Positions 27,609-35,921 of a stretch of 64,000 bases of DNA are shown in pieces. The stretch lies in the NCBI RefSeq assembly GCF_023015985.1, contig NZ_JALKAO010000002.1, forward strand, positions 496,001 through 560,000, read 5' to 3'. The notes beneath the pieces were generated by a model. It searched no databases. It was not told the DNA's origin and saw nothing but the letters and a program-made list of their open reading frames with translations. Positions within the stretch are counted from its first letter, which is position 1, and every line of letters begins with the position of its first letter. Made by a program: the position numbers and the translations under genes. Source of the stretch: Marivita sp. S6314 (GTDB taxonomy: Bacteria; Pseudomonadota; Alphaproteobacteria; Rhodobacterales; Rhodobacteraceae).

Positions 27609-28352
27609 ATGTTTCCAATTCGCGATCACAATCCGTCCGGCCGTACGCCCTATGTGACCTACATCCTGATTGCCGCAAATGTCGGCATTTTCCTCAGCTA
27701 CTGGACGCTGATGCAGGATGATCAGGCGATCATGCGCTTCTATTTCGACTGGGCGCTGGTCCCGGCCCTTGTCAGCGAGGGCCGTGGCTGGGGTGGGTTT
27801 TTTACGTCGATGTTTTTGCATGGCGGATGGATGCATCTGTTGGGCAACATGTTGTTCCTGTTCATTTTTGGCGACAACATGGAAGACGAAATGGGCCATT
27901 TTGGATTTGCACTGTTCTATCTGGCCGCCGGTGTCGGGGCGGGGCTGATCCATTATATCGCGGCCCCTTGGTCGCCGGTGCCGACGGTTGGCGCATCGGG
28001 TGCCATTGCGGGCGTGATGGGCGGTTATCTGCTGCTCTTCCCGAAGGCCAAGGTCGATATCCTGATCATCATCGTGATTTTCTTTAAGATCTTTCCAATC
28101 CCCGCCTGGATCATGCTTGGCCTGTGGTTTGCGATGCAGGTCTTTGGCGGTTTCGGGTCTGCCGCCGATGAAGGCGGCGTTGCATATTGGGCGCATGTTG
28201 GGGGCTTTGTGATCGGTTTGGGGTTAACCCTTCCCCTGTGGATGCGGCTTGGCGCAACGGACTTTTGGGACAGAACAGACGGGCATCCGCCACATCCGGA
28301 AGCCAAGTACAATCTGACCCGGTCCCGCATCCCTGCGGTGAAGCGCAAATGA
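27609..28352 (+). CDS. Rhomboid-family intramembrane serine protease
   Basis: A 247-residue polytopic membrane protein. The catalytic serine is in GASGAIAGVMGGYLLLFPKA and the histidine in YWAHVGGFVIGL, with the conserved HGGWMHLLGNMLFLFIFGDN segment of the L1/TM2 region before them. It cleaves membrane-spanning substrates; natural targets unknown. ATG 27609 (MFPIRDHNPSGRTPYVTY) is the family start; the open frame from 27498 overlaps putA. Its stop overlaps the ATG of the GFA gene. Confidence 0.93.
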   Translation: MFPIRDHNPSGRTPYVTYILIAANVGIFLSYWTLMQDDQAIMRFYFDWALVPALVSEGRGWGGFFTSMFLHGGWMHLLGNMLFLFIFGDNMEDEMGHFGFALFYLAAGVGAGLIHYIAAPWSPVPTVGASGAIAGVMGGYLLLFPKAKVDILIIIVIFFKIFPIPAWIMLGLWFAMQVFGGFGSAADEGGVAYWAHVGGFVIGLGLTLPLWMRLGATDFWDRTDGHPPHPEAKYNLTRSRIPAVKRK

Positions 28353-28717
28353 ACGCGCCTGTGACAGTGACCTGCCATTGCGGCGCGGTTGAGCTCGAAG
28401 CGTATCTGAGCGACGGGCTTGCCACCGCCCGGCGCTGTGATTGTTCGTTCTGCCGACGCCGCGGCAGCCCGGCAGTTTCGGTTCCACGGTCCGGTCTGCG
28501 GATCATCAAGGGCGCGGACAACCTGACGCTGTACGCGTGGGGCACGAACACCGCGAAACACTATTTCTGCAAGACCTGTGGGATCTACACGCACCATCAA
28601 CGGCGGTCGAACCCCGATGAATACGGCGTCAACATGGGTGGCATCGAAGGGGTGAACCCCGCCGAGCACGAACCGATTGGCTGGCACGACGGGGTCAATC
28701 ACCCTTCGGATCAATAG
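28349..28717 (+). CDS. GFA (CENP-V/glutathione-dependent formaldehyde-activating-like) protein
   Basis: A 122-residue zinc-binding protein of the GFA family. Cysteine ligands sit in CHCGAVE (residues about 9-11), RRCDCSFCRRRG (about 30-36) and YFCKTCGIY (about 73-76), the usual pattern for two zinc sites. Some homologues act on S-hydroxymethylglutathione, but most have no proven activity. It starts with an ATGA overlap of the rhomboid gene, indicating coupled translation. Confidence 0.9.
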   Translation: MNAPVTVTCHCGAVELEAYLSDGLATARRCDCSFCRRRGSPAVSVPRSGLRIIKGADNLTLYAWGTNTAKHYFCKTCGIYTHHQRRSNPDEYGVNMGGIEGVNPAEHEPIGWHDGVNHPSDQ

Positions 28718-28745
28718 GGCCTGGGCACAAGGACACCCGGTTGGT

Positions 28746-30281
28746 TCAAACCACCTGCCCGGGATGCGCCGCAGCCCAGTCCGTCAGGAACCGTGCAATT
28801 TCGGGCCGCCCGATGACATTTATCGCCTGACGCGGCAGTGCGACACCTTCTGTCAGCGCAATGTCCAGACAGGCAATATAATCCCGCCCTTCGCGGTTTG
28901 GATTGTTCTCGGCACCGTGCAAAATCGTGCTGAGCAACGTGCCGCCATAGCTATTGACGTGGCCCAAGTCAGGCTTCAACCGAACGAAGTAGTCCAACAC
29001 CTCGGGCAGACCCTCCCACCCGGCAACCTGCACCGGTGTCAGCCCTTCGCTGTCAGGTCGGTCATATTCCAATCCGACGGCAACCAGACGTTTGACATGG
29101 TCAAGCTTGCTCGGCAGATGCAGGATGTCTCGGATCATCCCGCGATATGCGGCCGGCAGCTTGTCGGGATCAATCCAAACGTCTTTCGGCGTTTTCCCGT
29201 CTGCGATTTGCGCCAGGACCTGTTCCATGTCTGTCAGTGGCGGAACCGGACCCCGCTCTTCTATGGCATGCGCCACAACCGAATTGCCAAAGACACGCGC
29301 GTAGGCATAGGCGTTGGCCCCCTTGTAGACCACATCCGCCCGCGCGCCATGGTCGAGCAGGACTTGAACCATCGCCTCGTTTGATCCCCGACGCGCCGCC
29401 TGATGCAGTGCAGGTGCGGTCCACGGCTCTTCTCCCCCAACCTCGTCGGGATTGAAATCATCCGCCCGCGCGCCGTGCGCCAGCAACAGGGTCACCGCCT
29501 CCAGATCGTGAAAGTCCATCGCACGCAACAGCGCGTTCGTGCCTTCGGGATTGGCCCCGGCCGCCAACAACATGCGCAACCCGTTGTGATGCCCAAGTTC
29601 GGTTGCGTGGTAGAGCGATTCCCCGTCATTCGGGTTGGCCCCATGATCCAGCAACCACTGCCCCAAGGCCATGTTGTTGCCGTGCCCGATGGCGCCGTAG
29701 AGCACCGACAAACTGTGATCCGCCCCATGTGCCAGACCATCATTCACATCGGCGCCGTGCTCCAACAACAGCTCTGCCACGCGCAGCATGTCGTCCGTCA
29801 GGTCGGGGTGATGTTTGATCCAGCGCGAAAACGCCAAATGCACAATCGGTCGTCGCGCCCCGCTTTCGGCGGTGGCCAGTTGCGGATCACCCGACAGCAT
29901 CTCGGCCACAGCGTCCCACCGGTAAAGGGCAGAATTTAACCCGATGGAGCCATCGATAACGTCCGGTCGCATTGTCAGGATCTCATCCGCCCGGCCAAAC
30001 GCACCGTGGAACAGGGCATTTCCCAACCGGTGGCGCAAGATCGCCACATCCAGCCCAACCGCCTCTGCCGCCGCCTTTAATCGTGGCCAGCTTGCATAGC
30101 CCTGCTCGCGCGCCAGCAGATGCAGAAAATCCGCCCGTTTGGGGTTTGCGCCATCCCGGCGCGGGGCCAACTGGCGCAGACGTTCGCGCGCCGCGCTGTC
30201 GCCGGTGTCATACGCCTTTTGCAAGCGTTTCGCTTCGCGCCGCAGCGCGTCTAGATCATTGGGAATCGTGTCCATCGACAT
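28746..30281 (-). CDS. Ankyrin-repeat protein
   Basis: A 511-residue protein with a charged N-terminal helical part (LDALRREAKRLQKAYD) and a helical segment FLHLLAREQGYASWPRLKAA seen in many bacterial ankyrin proteins. From about residue 140 ankyrin repeats are visible, for example LLEHGADVNDG, LLDHGANPNDG, LLAAGANPEGTNALLRAM, LLAHGARADDF and LLDHGARADVVYKG. A second, weaker set lies near 390-460. No signal peptide, so probably cytoplasmic; partners unknown. Convergent with the GFA gene and divergent from ettA. Confidence 0.88.
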   Translation of the reverse strand: MSMDTIPNDLDALRREAKRLQKAYDTGDSAARERLRQLAPRRDGANPKRADFLHLLAREQGYASWPRLKAAAEAVGLDVAILRHRLGNALFHGAFGRADEILTMRPDVIDGSIGLNSALYRWDAVAEMLSGDPQLATAESGARRPIVHLAFSRWIKHHPDLTDDMLRVAELLLEHGADVNDGLAHGADHSLSVLYGAIGHGNNMALGQWLLDHGANPNDGESLYHATELGHHNGLRMLLAAGANPEGTNALLRAMDFHDLEAVTLLLAHGARADDFNPDEVGGEEPWTAPALHQAARRGSNEAMVQVLLDHGARADVVYKGANAYAYARVFGNSVVAHAIEERGPVPPLTDMEQVLAQIADGKTPKDVWIDPDKLPAAYRGMIRDILHLPSKLDHVKRLVAVGLEYDRPDSEGLTPVQVAGWEGLPEVLDYFVRLKPDLGHVNSYGGTLLSTILHGAENNPNREGRDYIACLDIALTEGVALPRQAINVIGRPEIARFLTDWAAAHPGQVV

Positions 30282-30522
30282 CCCGGTCCCTCCGTCAAAG
30301 CACCCAGATGTCCGCTGCCTCAGGGCTGGAAGAAAACCGCGATATGAAGTCGGGGTCGTCTGTCACAGGGGCTCGCGCTTTCCGCGGACGGGAGGCCACC
30401 TGCACTGGCCTTGGACCAAGCATGCCAAACAGACGGGATCATGGCAACCACCCTGCATTGCACGCCCCGCGCGCGCCGTGTATCCAACCCGCCAAACTGC
30501 GTTTGTCCCGAGGAAGAACTTA

Positions 30523-32178
30523 ATGGCTGCCTATCAATATGTTTACCACATGGACGGGGTCTCCAAGACGTATCCCGGTGGCAAAAAATGCTTTGAAAAC
30601 ATCCGCCTCAGCTTCTTGCCGGGGGTGAAAATCGGTGTTGTCGGGGTCAACGGTGCCGGTAAATCGACGCTGATGAAGATCATGGCCGGGATCGATACGG
30701 ATTTTTCCGGCGAAGCCTGGGCCGCGGAAGGTGCGAAGGTCGGCTACCTGCCACAGGAGCCACAACTCGACGAGACGCTCAACGTGCGCGAAAACGTGAT
30801 GCTGGGCGTGGCCGAGAAAAAGGCCAAGCTGGACCGCTTTAACGAACTGGCGATGAACTACAGCGACGAAACCGCCGATGAGATGGCAGCACTGCAGGAT
30901 GATATCGACGCCAATAACCTGTGGGATCTGGACAGCCAGATTGATGTTGCGATGGAGGCTCTGCGCTGTCCGCCGGACGAGGCGGATGTCAGCACCTTGT
31001 CGGGCGGCGAAAAACGCCGGGTCGCGCTGTGCAAGCTGCTGCTTGAAGCGCCGGATATGCTGCTTCTGGACGAACCGACCAACCATCTGGACGCCGAGAC
31101 CATCGCGTGGCTTCAGAACCATCTCATTGAATACAAAGGCACAATTCTGGTTGTAACCCACGACCGGTACTTCCTTGATGATATCACCGGGTGGATCCTT
31201 GAGCTGGATCGCGGACGCGGCATTCCCTACGAAGGCAACTACTCAAGCTGGCTGGAACAGAAGGCCAAACGGCTGGAACACGAGGCCAAGGAAGACAAGG
31301 CCAAGCAGAAAACGCTGCAGCGCGAACTGGACTGGATGCGGCAGGGCCAGAAGGCGCGGCAGGCGAAGTCCAAGGCGCGTATTCAGGCCTATGAAGAAAT
31401 GGCGGGACAGTCCGAGCGGGAACAGATCGGGCGTGCGCAGATCATTATCCCGAACGGGCCACGGCTTGGGTCGAAAGTCATTGAGGTTGAAGGACTTAAG
31501 AAGGCGATGGGGGATAAACTCCTTATCGAGGATCTGTCGTTCAGCCTGCCTCCGGGTGGGATTGTGGGCGTGATCGGCCCCAACGGTGCGGGTAAATCGA
31601 CGCTGTTCAAGATGCTGACCGGGCAGGAACAACCGGACGAAGGGTCCGTTTCGTACGGTGATACCGTACAGCTCGCCTATGTCGACCAGTCGCGCGACGA
31701 TCTGGAAAAAGACGCAACCGTCTGGGAAAGCATCTCCGGCGGGGCCGAGATCATCGAACTGGGTGACGCTCAGATGAACTCCCGCGCCTATTGCTCGGCC
31801 TTCAACTTCAAAGGGGGCGACCAGCAGAAAAAGGTCGGGCTTCTGTCGGGCGGTGAACGCAATCGCGTCCACATGGCGCGGCTGTTGAAAGAAGGCGGTA
31901 ACGTGCTGCTGCTCGACGAACCGACCAACGATTTGGACGTCGAAACCCTGCGTGCGCTGGAAGACGCCATTGAGACGTTCGCGGGCTGCGCCGTGGTGAT
32001 CAGCCACGACCGCTTCTTCCTTGACCGCTTGTGTACGCACATCCTCGCCTTCGAGGGTGACGCGCATGTGGAATGGTTCGAGGGCAACTTCGAAGATTAC
32101 GAAGAAGATAAGAAGCGCCGTTTGGGCGCGGATGCGTTGGAGCCGAAGCGGGTGAAGTTCAAGAAGTTTGTGCGGTGA
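30523..32178 (+). CDS. ettA: Energy-dependent translational throttle protein EttA (ABC-F)
   Basis: A 551-residue soluble ABC-F ATPase that binds the ribosomal E site and gates entry into elongation according to ATP/ADP ratio. Two nucleotide-binding domains: Walker A GVNGAGKST with signature LSGGEKRRVAL, and GPNGAGKST with LSGGERNRVHM; Walker B regions LLLDEPTNHLD and LLLDEPTNDLD. The linker between them contains the arginine/lysine-rich helical segment LDWMRQGQKARQAKSK. The ATG at 30523 has an AGGAAGA ribosome-binding site and gives the expected N-terminus; the open frame upstream is non-family. Confidence 0.96.
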   Translation: MAAYQYVYHMDGVSKTYPGGKKCFENIRLSFLPGVKIGVVGVNGAGKSTLMKIMAGIDTDFSGEAWAAEGAKVGYLPQEPQLDETLNVRENVMLGVAEKKAKLDRFNELAMNYSDETADEMAALQDDIDANNLWDLDSQIDVAMEALRCPPDEADVSTLSGGEKRRVALCKLLLEAPDMLLLDEPTNHLDAETIAWLQNHLIEYKGTILVVTHDRYFLDDITGWILELDRGRGIPYEGNYSSWLEQKAKRLEHEAKEDKAKQKTLQRELDWMRQGQKARQAKSKARIQAYEEMAGQSEREQIGRAQIIIPNGPRLGSKVIEVEGLKKAMGDKLLIEDLSFSLPPGGIVGVIGPNGAGKSTLFKMLTGQEQPDEGSVSYGDTVQLAYVDQSRDDLEKDATVWESISGGAEIIELGDAQMNSRAYCSAFNFKGGDQQKKVGLLSGGERNRVHMARLLKEGGNVLLLDEPTNDLDVETLRALEDAIETFAGCAVVISHDRFFLDRLCTHILAFEGDAHVEWFEGNFEDYEEDKKRRLGADALEPKRVKFKKFVR

Positions 32179-32188
32179 AGCATATCTC

Positions 32189-32216
32189 GTAGGCCGGGCC
32201 TCGGCCCGGCTTTTTA
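32189..32216. terminator. REP-like palindrome acting as ettA terminator
   Basis: GCCGGGCC and GGCCCGGC flank a two-base loop (32193-32210), followed by TTTTT. The leading GTAGGCCGGGC is shared with the two REP copies in the neighbouring transposase gene, with small changes in the loop. It probably serves as rho-independent terminator for ettA while being a REP-family member. Confidence 0.75.
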
Positions 32217-32231
32217 GATGCTCACCCAGTC

Positions 32232-32852
32232 CTATGCGATTTCGCCGAACTGGCCTTCGAATGAATTCGCAGAAAACGCTGCATCCACATGGCCAAGCCG
32301 AACATCGCGATGGATCGACGAATACGGCCAATCCATCGGCTGAGACACCAATCCATGCTTCACCGGATTGGTCCAGCAGTACCGCATATGTGCCGCATAG
32401 TCCGCTTCGTCGCGGATGTGGTGTTCCCAGAACCGTCGTTGCCAAATCGCGCATTCGCGTTTGTCTTTGCGTAGGCCGGGCTTCAGCCCGGCGTAGCGCC
32501 CGGATTGGACCACGGGGAGTTCGTTTGGCAAAGCGGGTGCCGGGCTGAAGCCCGGCCTACGCCCGGCTCCGGCGGCAGATTTCAATCTGACGTGTTTGGA
32601 AAACCGCGCCTTGATGGCCCCCCAGCGATCAGAATAGTTGGGATCGTCTTCGGGCAACGTCCAGATCGCATGCATATGATCAGGAAGAACAACCCAGGCA
32701 TCGACGGCAAAAGGGCGTCTTGCACGCGTAACGCGGACGGCTTCGCGAAGAATATCAATTTCTTCAACAAGCATATGCGACCCGCGATGGGCCAGACATA
32801 CGGTAAAGAAGACTGGCACGCCGGGACGTTTGGGGCGCAGATAGACGGACAT
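32232..32852 (-). CDS. REP-associated tyrosine transposase (RAYT) with internal REP pair
   Basis: A 206-residue Y1 (HUH) transposase-like protein of the IS200/IS605-related RAYT group, thought to mobilise REP palindromes. The HUH motif is in LPDHMHAIWTLPEDD, the catalytic tyrosine in MRYCWTNPVKHGLV, preceded by WQRRFWEHHIRDEADYAAH. About residues 97-127 (between SAAGAG and KDKRECAIW) are encoded by two REP palindromes inserted in frame, a region absent in ordinary RAYTs. Start at ATG 32852 (MSVYLRP) matches the family; upstream in-frame ATGs exist at 32861 and 32873. Activity with this insert is uncertain. Confidence 0.88.
   Translation of the reverse strand: MSVYLRPKRPGVPVFFTVCLAHRGSHMLVEEIDILREAVRVTRARRPFAVDAWVVLPDHMHAIWTLPEDDPNYSDRWGAIKARFSKHVRLKSAAGAGRRPGFSPAPALPNELPVVQSGRYAGLKPGLRKDKRECAIWQRRFWEHHIRDEADYAAHMRYCWTNPVKHGLVSQPMDWPYSSIHRDVRLGHVDAAFSANSFEGQFGEIA
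32471..32493 (+). repeat. REP palindrome copy 1, inside the RAYT gene
   Basis: Contains GCCGGGCTTCAGCCCGGC, a perfect 8-bp stem with a TC loop, preceded by CGTAG. Identical over all 23 bases to copy 2 on the other strand, 46 bases away. Together they form a bacterial interspersed mosaic-type pair. Confidence 0.9.
32540..32562 (-). repeat. REP palindrome copy 2, inverted, inside the RAYT gene
   Basis: Reverse complement of copy 1 without mismatch (23 of 23 bases), giving a head-to-head pair. Both lie within the coding frame without disrupting it. Confidence 0.9.
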
Positions 32853-32891
32853 AGCCCACATATGCCGACCCAAAGTAAACGACGTGTTAAG

Positions 32892-33317
32892 TTACCCCAC
32901 CCACCCCACAATCTGATCTGCCCGCATCGCGCCGGACTGGCGGGCGGCTTCGCGGCCTTTTTCAAACTTGATCATCGTTGGGATACCGCGAATGCCAAAG
33001 CGTTGGCCGGATTGTGGAAAATCTTCGGTATTGAGTTTGACCAGCCGCGCACGTCCTTTGAGCGTGCCTGCCGCCTTGGAGAACTCTGGCCCCATCATCT
33101 TGCACGGCCCACACCACGGCGCCCAGAAATCGACCACCAGCGGCACGTCGTCGGTGCGCGCCGCCTTTTGCAGCGTGTTCCAATCCACATCTATCGCCTT
33201 TCCGGGCATCAACGCCGCGCCACAGGTGCCGCATTTTGGAGCGGAGTCGAGCCGGTCACCGGGCACGCGGTTGGTTTGACCACATTCAAGGCAGCTGAGT
33301 TTCTTGCCAGACATCAT
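32892..33317 (-). CDS. trxC: Thioredoxin 2
   Basis: A 141-residue cytoplasmic disulfide reductase. The N-terminal zinc-finger has two CxxC pairs (CLECG and CGTCG), diagnostic of TrxC, followed by a thioredoxin fold with active site FWAPWCGPCKMM and the cis-proline loop GIRGIPTMIKFEKG. The start may be the first or second of two adjacent ATGs. It is on the minus strand next to the RAYT gene, and the region to the cold-shock gene at 33565 is a shared divergent spacer. Confidence 0.95.
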   Translation of the reverse strand: MMSGKKLSCLECGQTNRVPGDRLDSAPKCGTCGAALMPGKAIDVDWNTLQKAARTDDVPLVVDFWAPWCGPCKMMGPEFSKAAGTLKGRARLVKLNTEDFPQSGQRFGIRGIPTMIKFEKGREAARQSGAMRADQIVGWVG

Positions 33318-33564
33318 ACGTTCCTTTATTCACATTCGATCTTCGAGATATGTATCGACCGCCCTTTGGGCAAGCCTCCGCCGAACATGCGCGCGACCCG
33401 CGATTTCCCTTGCCAAACACGCACCACCCTGCGATACGACCCTTGCTAACGATCTTCTACTCGACCTTCTGTTTTCCGACCTCGGCACGCAGTCTCGACA
33501 ACGATGTGACTTCGCCGGGTTGCCGCACTCATGCGGGCAACGGACAATTTGAAGGAATATTCAC

Positions 33565-33771
33565 ATGGCTTCTGGCACAGTGAAATGGTTCAACACCACC
33601 AAAGGCTACGGCTTTATCGCACCTGATGGCGGCTCCAAGGACGTCTTCGTCCACATCTCCGCTGTTGAGCGGTCCGGCCTCACAGGCCTCAGCGATGATC
33701 AGAAAGTGACTTTCGACATCGAAAACGGTCGTGACGGCCGTGAGAGCGCGATCAACCTCGCTCTGGCGTAA
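33565..33771 (+). CDS. CspA-family cold-shock protein, copy 1
   Basis: A 68-residue single cold-shock domain that binds single-stranded nucleic acid as an RNA chaperone. RNP-1 (KGYGFIAPD) and RNP-2 (VFVHISAVE) are intact. It is 57 of 68 residues identical to the second copy at 35710. It has a good ribosome-binding site (GAAGGA) and a 247-base upstream spacer, roomy enough for the long 5' leader typical of cold-shock mRNAs; I see no clear leader motif. A terminator follows. Confidence 0.95.
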   Translation: MASGTVKWFNTTKGYGFIAPDGGSKDVFVHISAVERSGLTGLSDDQKVTFDIENGRDGRESAINLALA

Positions 33772-33793
33772 GCCAACTTTTACGAGATTGAAG

Positions 33794-33822
33794 GAAGCGG
33801 GCCGTTCAGCCCGCTTTTTTTT
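33794..33822 (+). terminator. Rho-independent terminator after cold-shock gene 1
   Basis: AGCGGG and CCCGCT stem (33795-33814 region) with the loop CCGTTCAG, followed by eight T residues. Confidence 0.9.
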
Positions 33823-33833
33823 GTGCCTGATCG

Positions 33834-34037
33834 TCAGTCTTCCAATATGAAGGTGACCTTGAGCACCGCGCGGTATTCGGTGATTTTGCCGTCTTCGACG
33901 ACAACCTTTTGATCCTGCACCCAAGCGCCCTGCACGTTCTTGAGCGTTTTGCAGGCACGATCGACGCCGTTTTCGATGGCATCTTCGAAGCTCTTTTTTG
34001 ATGACGAGATGATTTCCGTAACGCGTGCGACTGACAT
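33834..34037 (-). CDS. Dodecin (flavin-storage protein)
   Basis: A 67-residue dodecin, a dodecameric hollow sphere that binds flavin or CoA. Family features: SVARVTEIISSSKKSFEDAI at the N-terminus, AWVQDQKVVVEDGKITEYRAVLKVTF with the flavin-stacking Trp and following Gln. ATG 34037 (MSVARVTE) matches dodecin starts; the upstream extension does not. It is convergent with the cold-shock gene. The 34038-34274 stretch upstream holds no other gene. Confidence 0.93.
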   Translation of the reverse strand: MSVARVTEIISSSKKSFEDAIENGVDRACKTLKNVQGAWVQDQKVVVEDGKITEYRAVLKVTFILED

Positions 34038-34274
34038 GATGTGTCCTCCCTGACGACATACCATCACAGCCTAGCGACGAGAGGGCGGCTTGCCAATCGC
34101 GGTGGCCACCGTTCACATTTGCGCCAGACATGGCATGAACCGTGTCCTTTGGGCCGCAGTTTTTCGATCCGCTGCAGCGATGGGCGGGCAAGTGTGTTTG
34201 ATTCCGCCCAAAGCGATGGCAAATTCCGACCACTTCAATCCAAAGACCACGTGTTCACAGAAAGAGTGCTGCCC

Positions 34275-34835
34275 ATGATTTCCCGACGCCATTTCATTGC
34301 AACCGCCGCTGCGGGCCTCGCCGCGCCCAGCGTCGTCACCGCGCAGGCGTTCCAGATTGATCCGGTGTTCCGTCCGCAGAACGTCCGGATGAAGCCCGAC
34401 ATCGCGCCGGGACAGATCCTTGTGCTGCCACGGGCGCATTTTGTGTACTACGTCACCGAACCCGGCGTCGCCCGTCGGTACGGCGTTGGTGTCGGACGCG
34501 CCGGTCTGGAATTCACCGGAACCGCCGAGATCGCAGTGAAGAAGGAATGGCCGACATGGCGTCCAACCAACGAGATGATCGAACGCGAGCCGCATCTGTA
34601 TAAAAAGTTCATCGACAATGACTACGTGCAGCCGGGCGGGCCGGGGAACCCGCTGGGCGCGCGCGCGCTTTACCTGTTCCAGAACGGGCGCGACACGTTC
34701 TTCCGTATCCACGGCACAACCGCCCCGCGCACGATCGGGCAGTCGGTGTCCAACGGGTGTATCCGGATGCTGAACGCGCATGTCGAGGATCTGTACGATC
34801 GCGTGCCAATCGGCACGAAGGTCACCGTTCTTTAA
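34275..34835 (+). CDS. L,D-transpeptidase (YkuD domain), exported
   Basis: A 186-residue periplasmic enzyme that forms 3-3 cross-links in peptidoglycan or attaches proteins to it. The N-terminus MISRRHFIATAAAGLAAPSV has a twin-arginine pair before the hydrophobic part, suggesting Tat export. The catalytic YkuD motif is HGTTAPRTIGQSVSNGCIRM, with His and Cys as active residues. ATG 34275 chosen because it begins the signal peptide. A terminator follows at 34843. Confidence 0.93.
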   Translation: MISRRHFIATAAAGLAAPSVVTAQAFQIDPVFRPQNVRMKPDIAPGQILVLPRAHFVYYVTEPGVARRYGVGVGRAGLEFTGTAEIAVKKEWPTWRPTNEMIEREPHLYKKFIDNDYVQPGGPGNPLGARALYLFQNGRDTFFRIHGTTAPRTIGQSVSNGCIRMLNAHVEDLYDRVPIGTKVTVL

Positions 34836-34842
34836 TTCCTTC

Positions 34843-34872
34843 GGACAAAGGCCGCTTCTGCGCGGCCTTTGT
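34843..34872 (+). terminator. Rho-independent-like terminator after the transpeptidase gene
   Basis: Arms GACAAAGGCCGC and GCGGCCTTTGTC form a long stem (34843-34872) 8 bases after the stop. The T tract is short, so efficiency is uncertain. Confidence 0.75.
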
Positions 34873-34965
34873 CTGGTCAATCTGCTGCCATAACCCTTTC
34901 AAACTTTCCTGCCCTTAATGGGTCGTTAACGGAATTTGCGCAGACTGGAAAAAAGGGGCTCTGTC

Positions 34966-35139
34966 GTGGCAGCAATTTCACTCATTGCAGGAAGCGTTCT
35001 GGGATGGCTTTGTGCCGCCGCAGCTTTGCTGACCGGCGCACTTGCGTCGACCGCCCTGATCGTCTTTCTGACAACCAGCCTCGGGTTTGCGGCAACAACG
35101 CTTTATGTCGCCAGCCTGCGCATTCAGACAAACACGTAA
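34966..35139 (+). CDS. Small membrane protein, unknown function
   Basis: A 57-residue, almost wholly hydrophobic protein with two likely transmembrane spans (ISLIAGSVLGWLCAAAALL and STALIVFLTTSLGFAATTLY). GTG 34966 is preceded by AAGGGG at a good distance; an earlier in-frame TTG at 34936 is less likely. No family recognised. Evidence is only the frame, the ribosome-binding site and the amphiphilic pattern, so it may or may not be translated. Confidence 0.5.
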   Translation: MAAISLIAGSVLGWLCAAAALLTGALASTALIVFLTTSLGFAATTLYVASLRIQTNT

Positions 35140-35196
35140 GTCGCGCGATCATTCCGCGCAGCACGGCGCGCAGATATCCGCCGATGGGGGCTTGGA

Positions 35197-35466
35197 TTAC
35201 AGCAGGACGCTGATCACCAGCAGGTTGGGAATGACAAACGCGGCGGCAATGCAGAACAGCTTGGCCGCATGGGACGCCGTCCGAAACAACGAATTGTTCT
35301 CCAGCGTATCTCCATACGCCAGGGCGGCAAACATCAGCGCACCGGATTGTCCGTTTTCAATCAGACGGTTGCGTTCAATTTCGGCACGCGCTTTCGCGTA
35401 TCTTGCATCCAGCTGGTCTTGTTCAGCCTTTGCTGCGATCCGCGCTTCGACACCTGACATGGCCAC
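35197..35466 (-). CDS. Small protein with C-terminal membrane anchor, unknown function
   Basis: An 89-residue protein with a charged helical N-terminal half (VEARIAAKAEQDQLDARYAK) and a single C-terminal hydrophobic segment (AAKLFCIAAAFVIPNLLVIS), a tail-anchored layout. Conserved function unknown. An in-frame ATG at 35460 is the alternative start. Stands alone between the small membrane protein and the second cold-shock gene. Confidence 0.6.
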   Translation of the reverse strand: MAMSGVEARIAAKAEQDQLDARYAKARAEIERNRLIENGQSGALMFAALAYGDTLENNSLFRTASHAAKLFCIAAAFVIPNLLVISVLL

Positions 35467-35709
35467 ACTCCCTACGTCTTATCAGGATAACAACATGGGC
35501 CGCGTGCGGCACAAGGCAAGCTTTTCTCACATCCCTGCGAACGGATAGCTTTTTTCTTGCCTGAGATGGGATTTCGTCGAAAACTTATATCGCAAAGTTA
35601 CCATTTTCGACCACACTGCTCCGACCCGGCTCAGTTACGCGAATATGACTGACCGCGCCCGTTGGGCCCTCTTGCCCGGCGGAACTCAAGACAGACAGGA
35701 GACAGACGG

Positions 35710-35916
35710 ATGGCCACAGGCACCGTTAAATGGTTCAACACAACAAAAGGCTATGGATTCATTGCCCCCGATGGCGGTGGCAAGGACGTTTTTGTTCACA
35801 TCTCTGCGGTCGAACGCTCGGGCCTGACCGGATTGGCTGACAATCAGAAAGTGTCGTTCGATCTGGAAGCGGGCCGCGACGGGCGCGAAGCGGCGGTCAA
35901 TCTGTCGCTGCAATAA
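35710..35916 (+). CDS. CspA-family cold-shock protein, copy 2
   Basis: A 68-residue cold-shock domain with RNP-1 KGYGFIAPD and RNP-2 VFVHISAVE, differing from copy 1 at 11 positions, mainly after residue 43. ATG 35710 is preceded by CAGGAGA and aligns with copy 1; the open frame begins earlier at 35662. A 243-base spacer lies upstream, and the gene ends 6 bases from the convergent SRAP gene, leaving no room for a separate terminator. Confidence 0.95.
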   Translation: MATGTVKWFNTTKGYGFIAPDGGGKDVFVHISAVERSGLTGLADNQKVSFDLEAGRDGREAAVNLSLQ

Positions 35917-35921
35917 CAGCG

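Noticed and set aside
32471-32562. Paired palindromes considered as a CRISPR-like array
   Set aside because: Only two units, in inverted not direct orientation, each self-complementary and next to a RAYT gene, which is the REP/BIME pattern.
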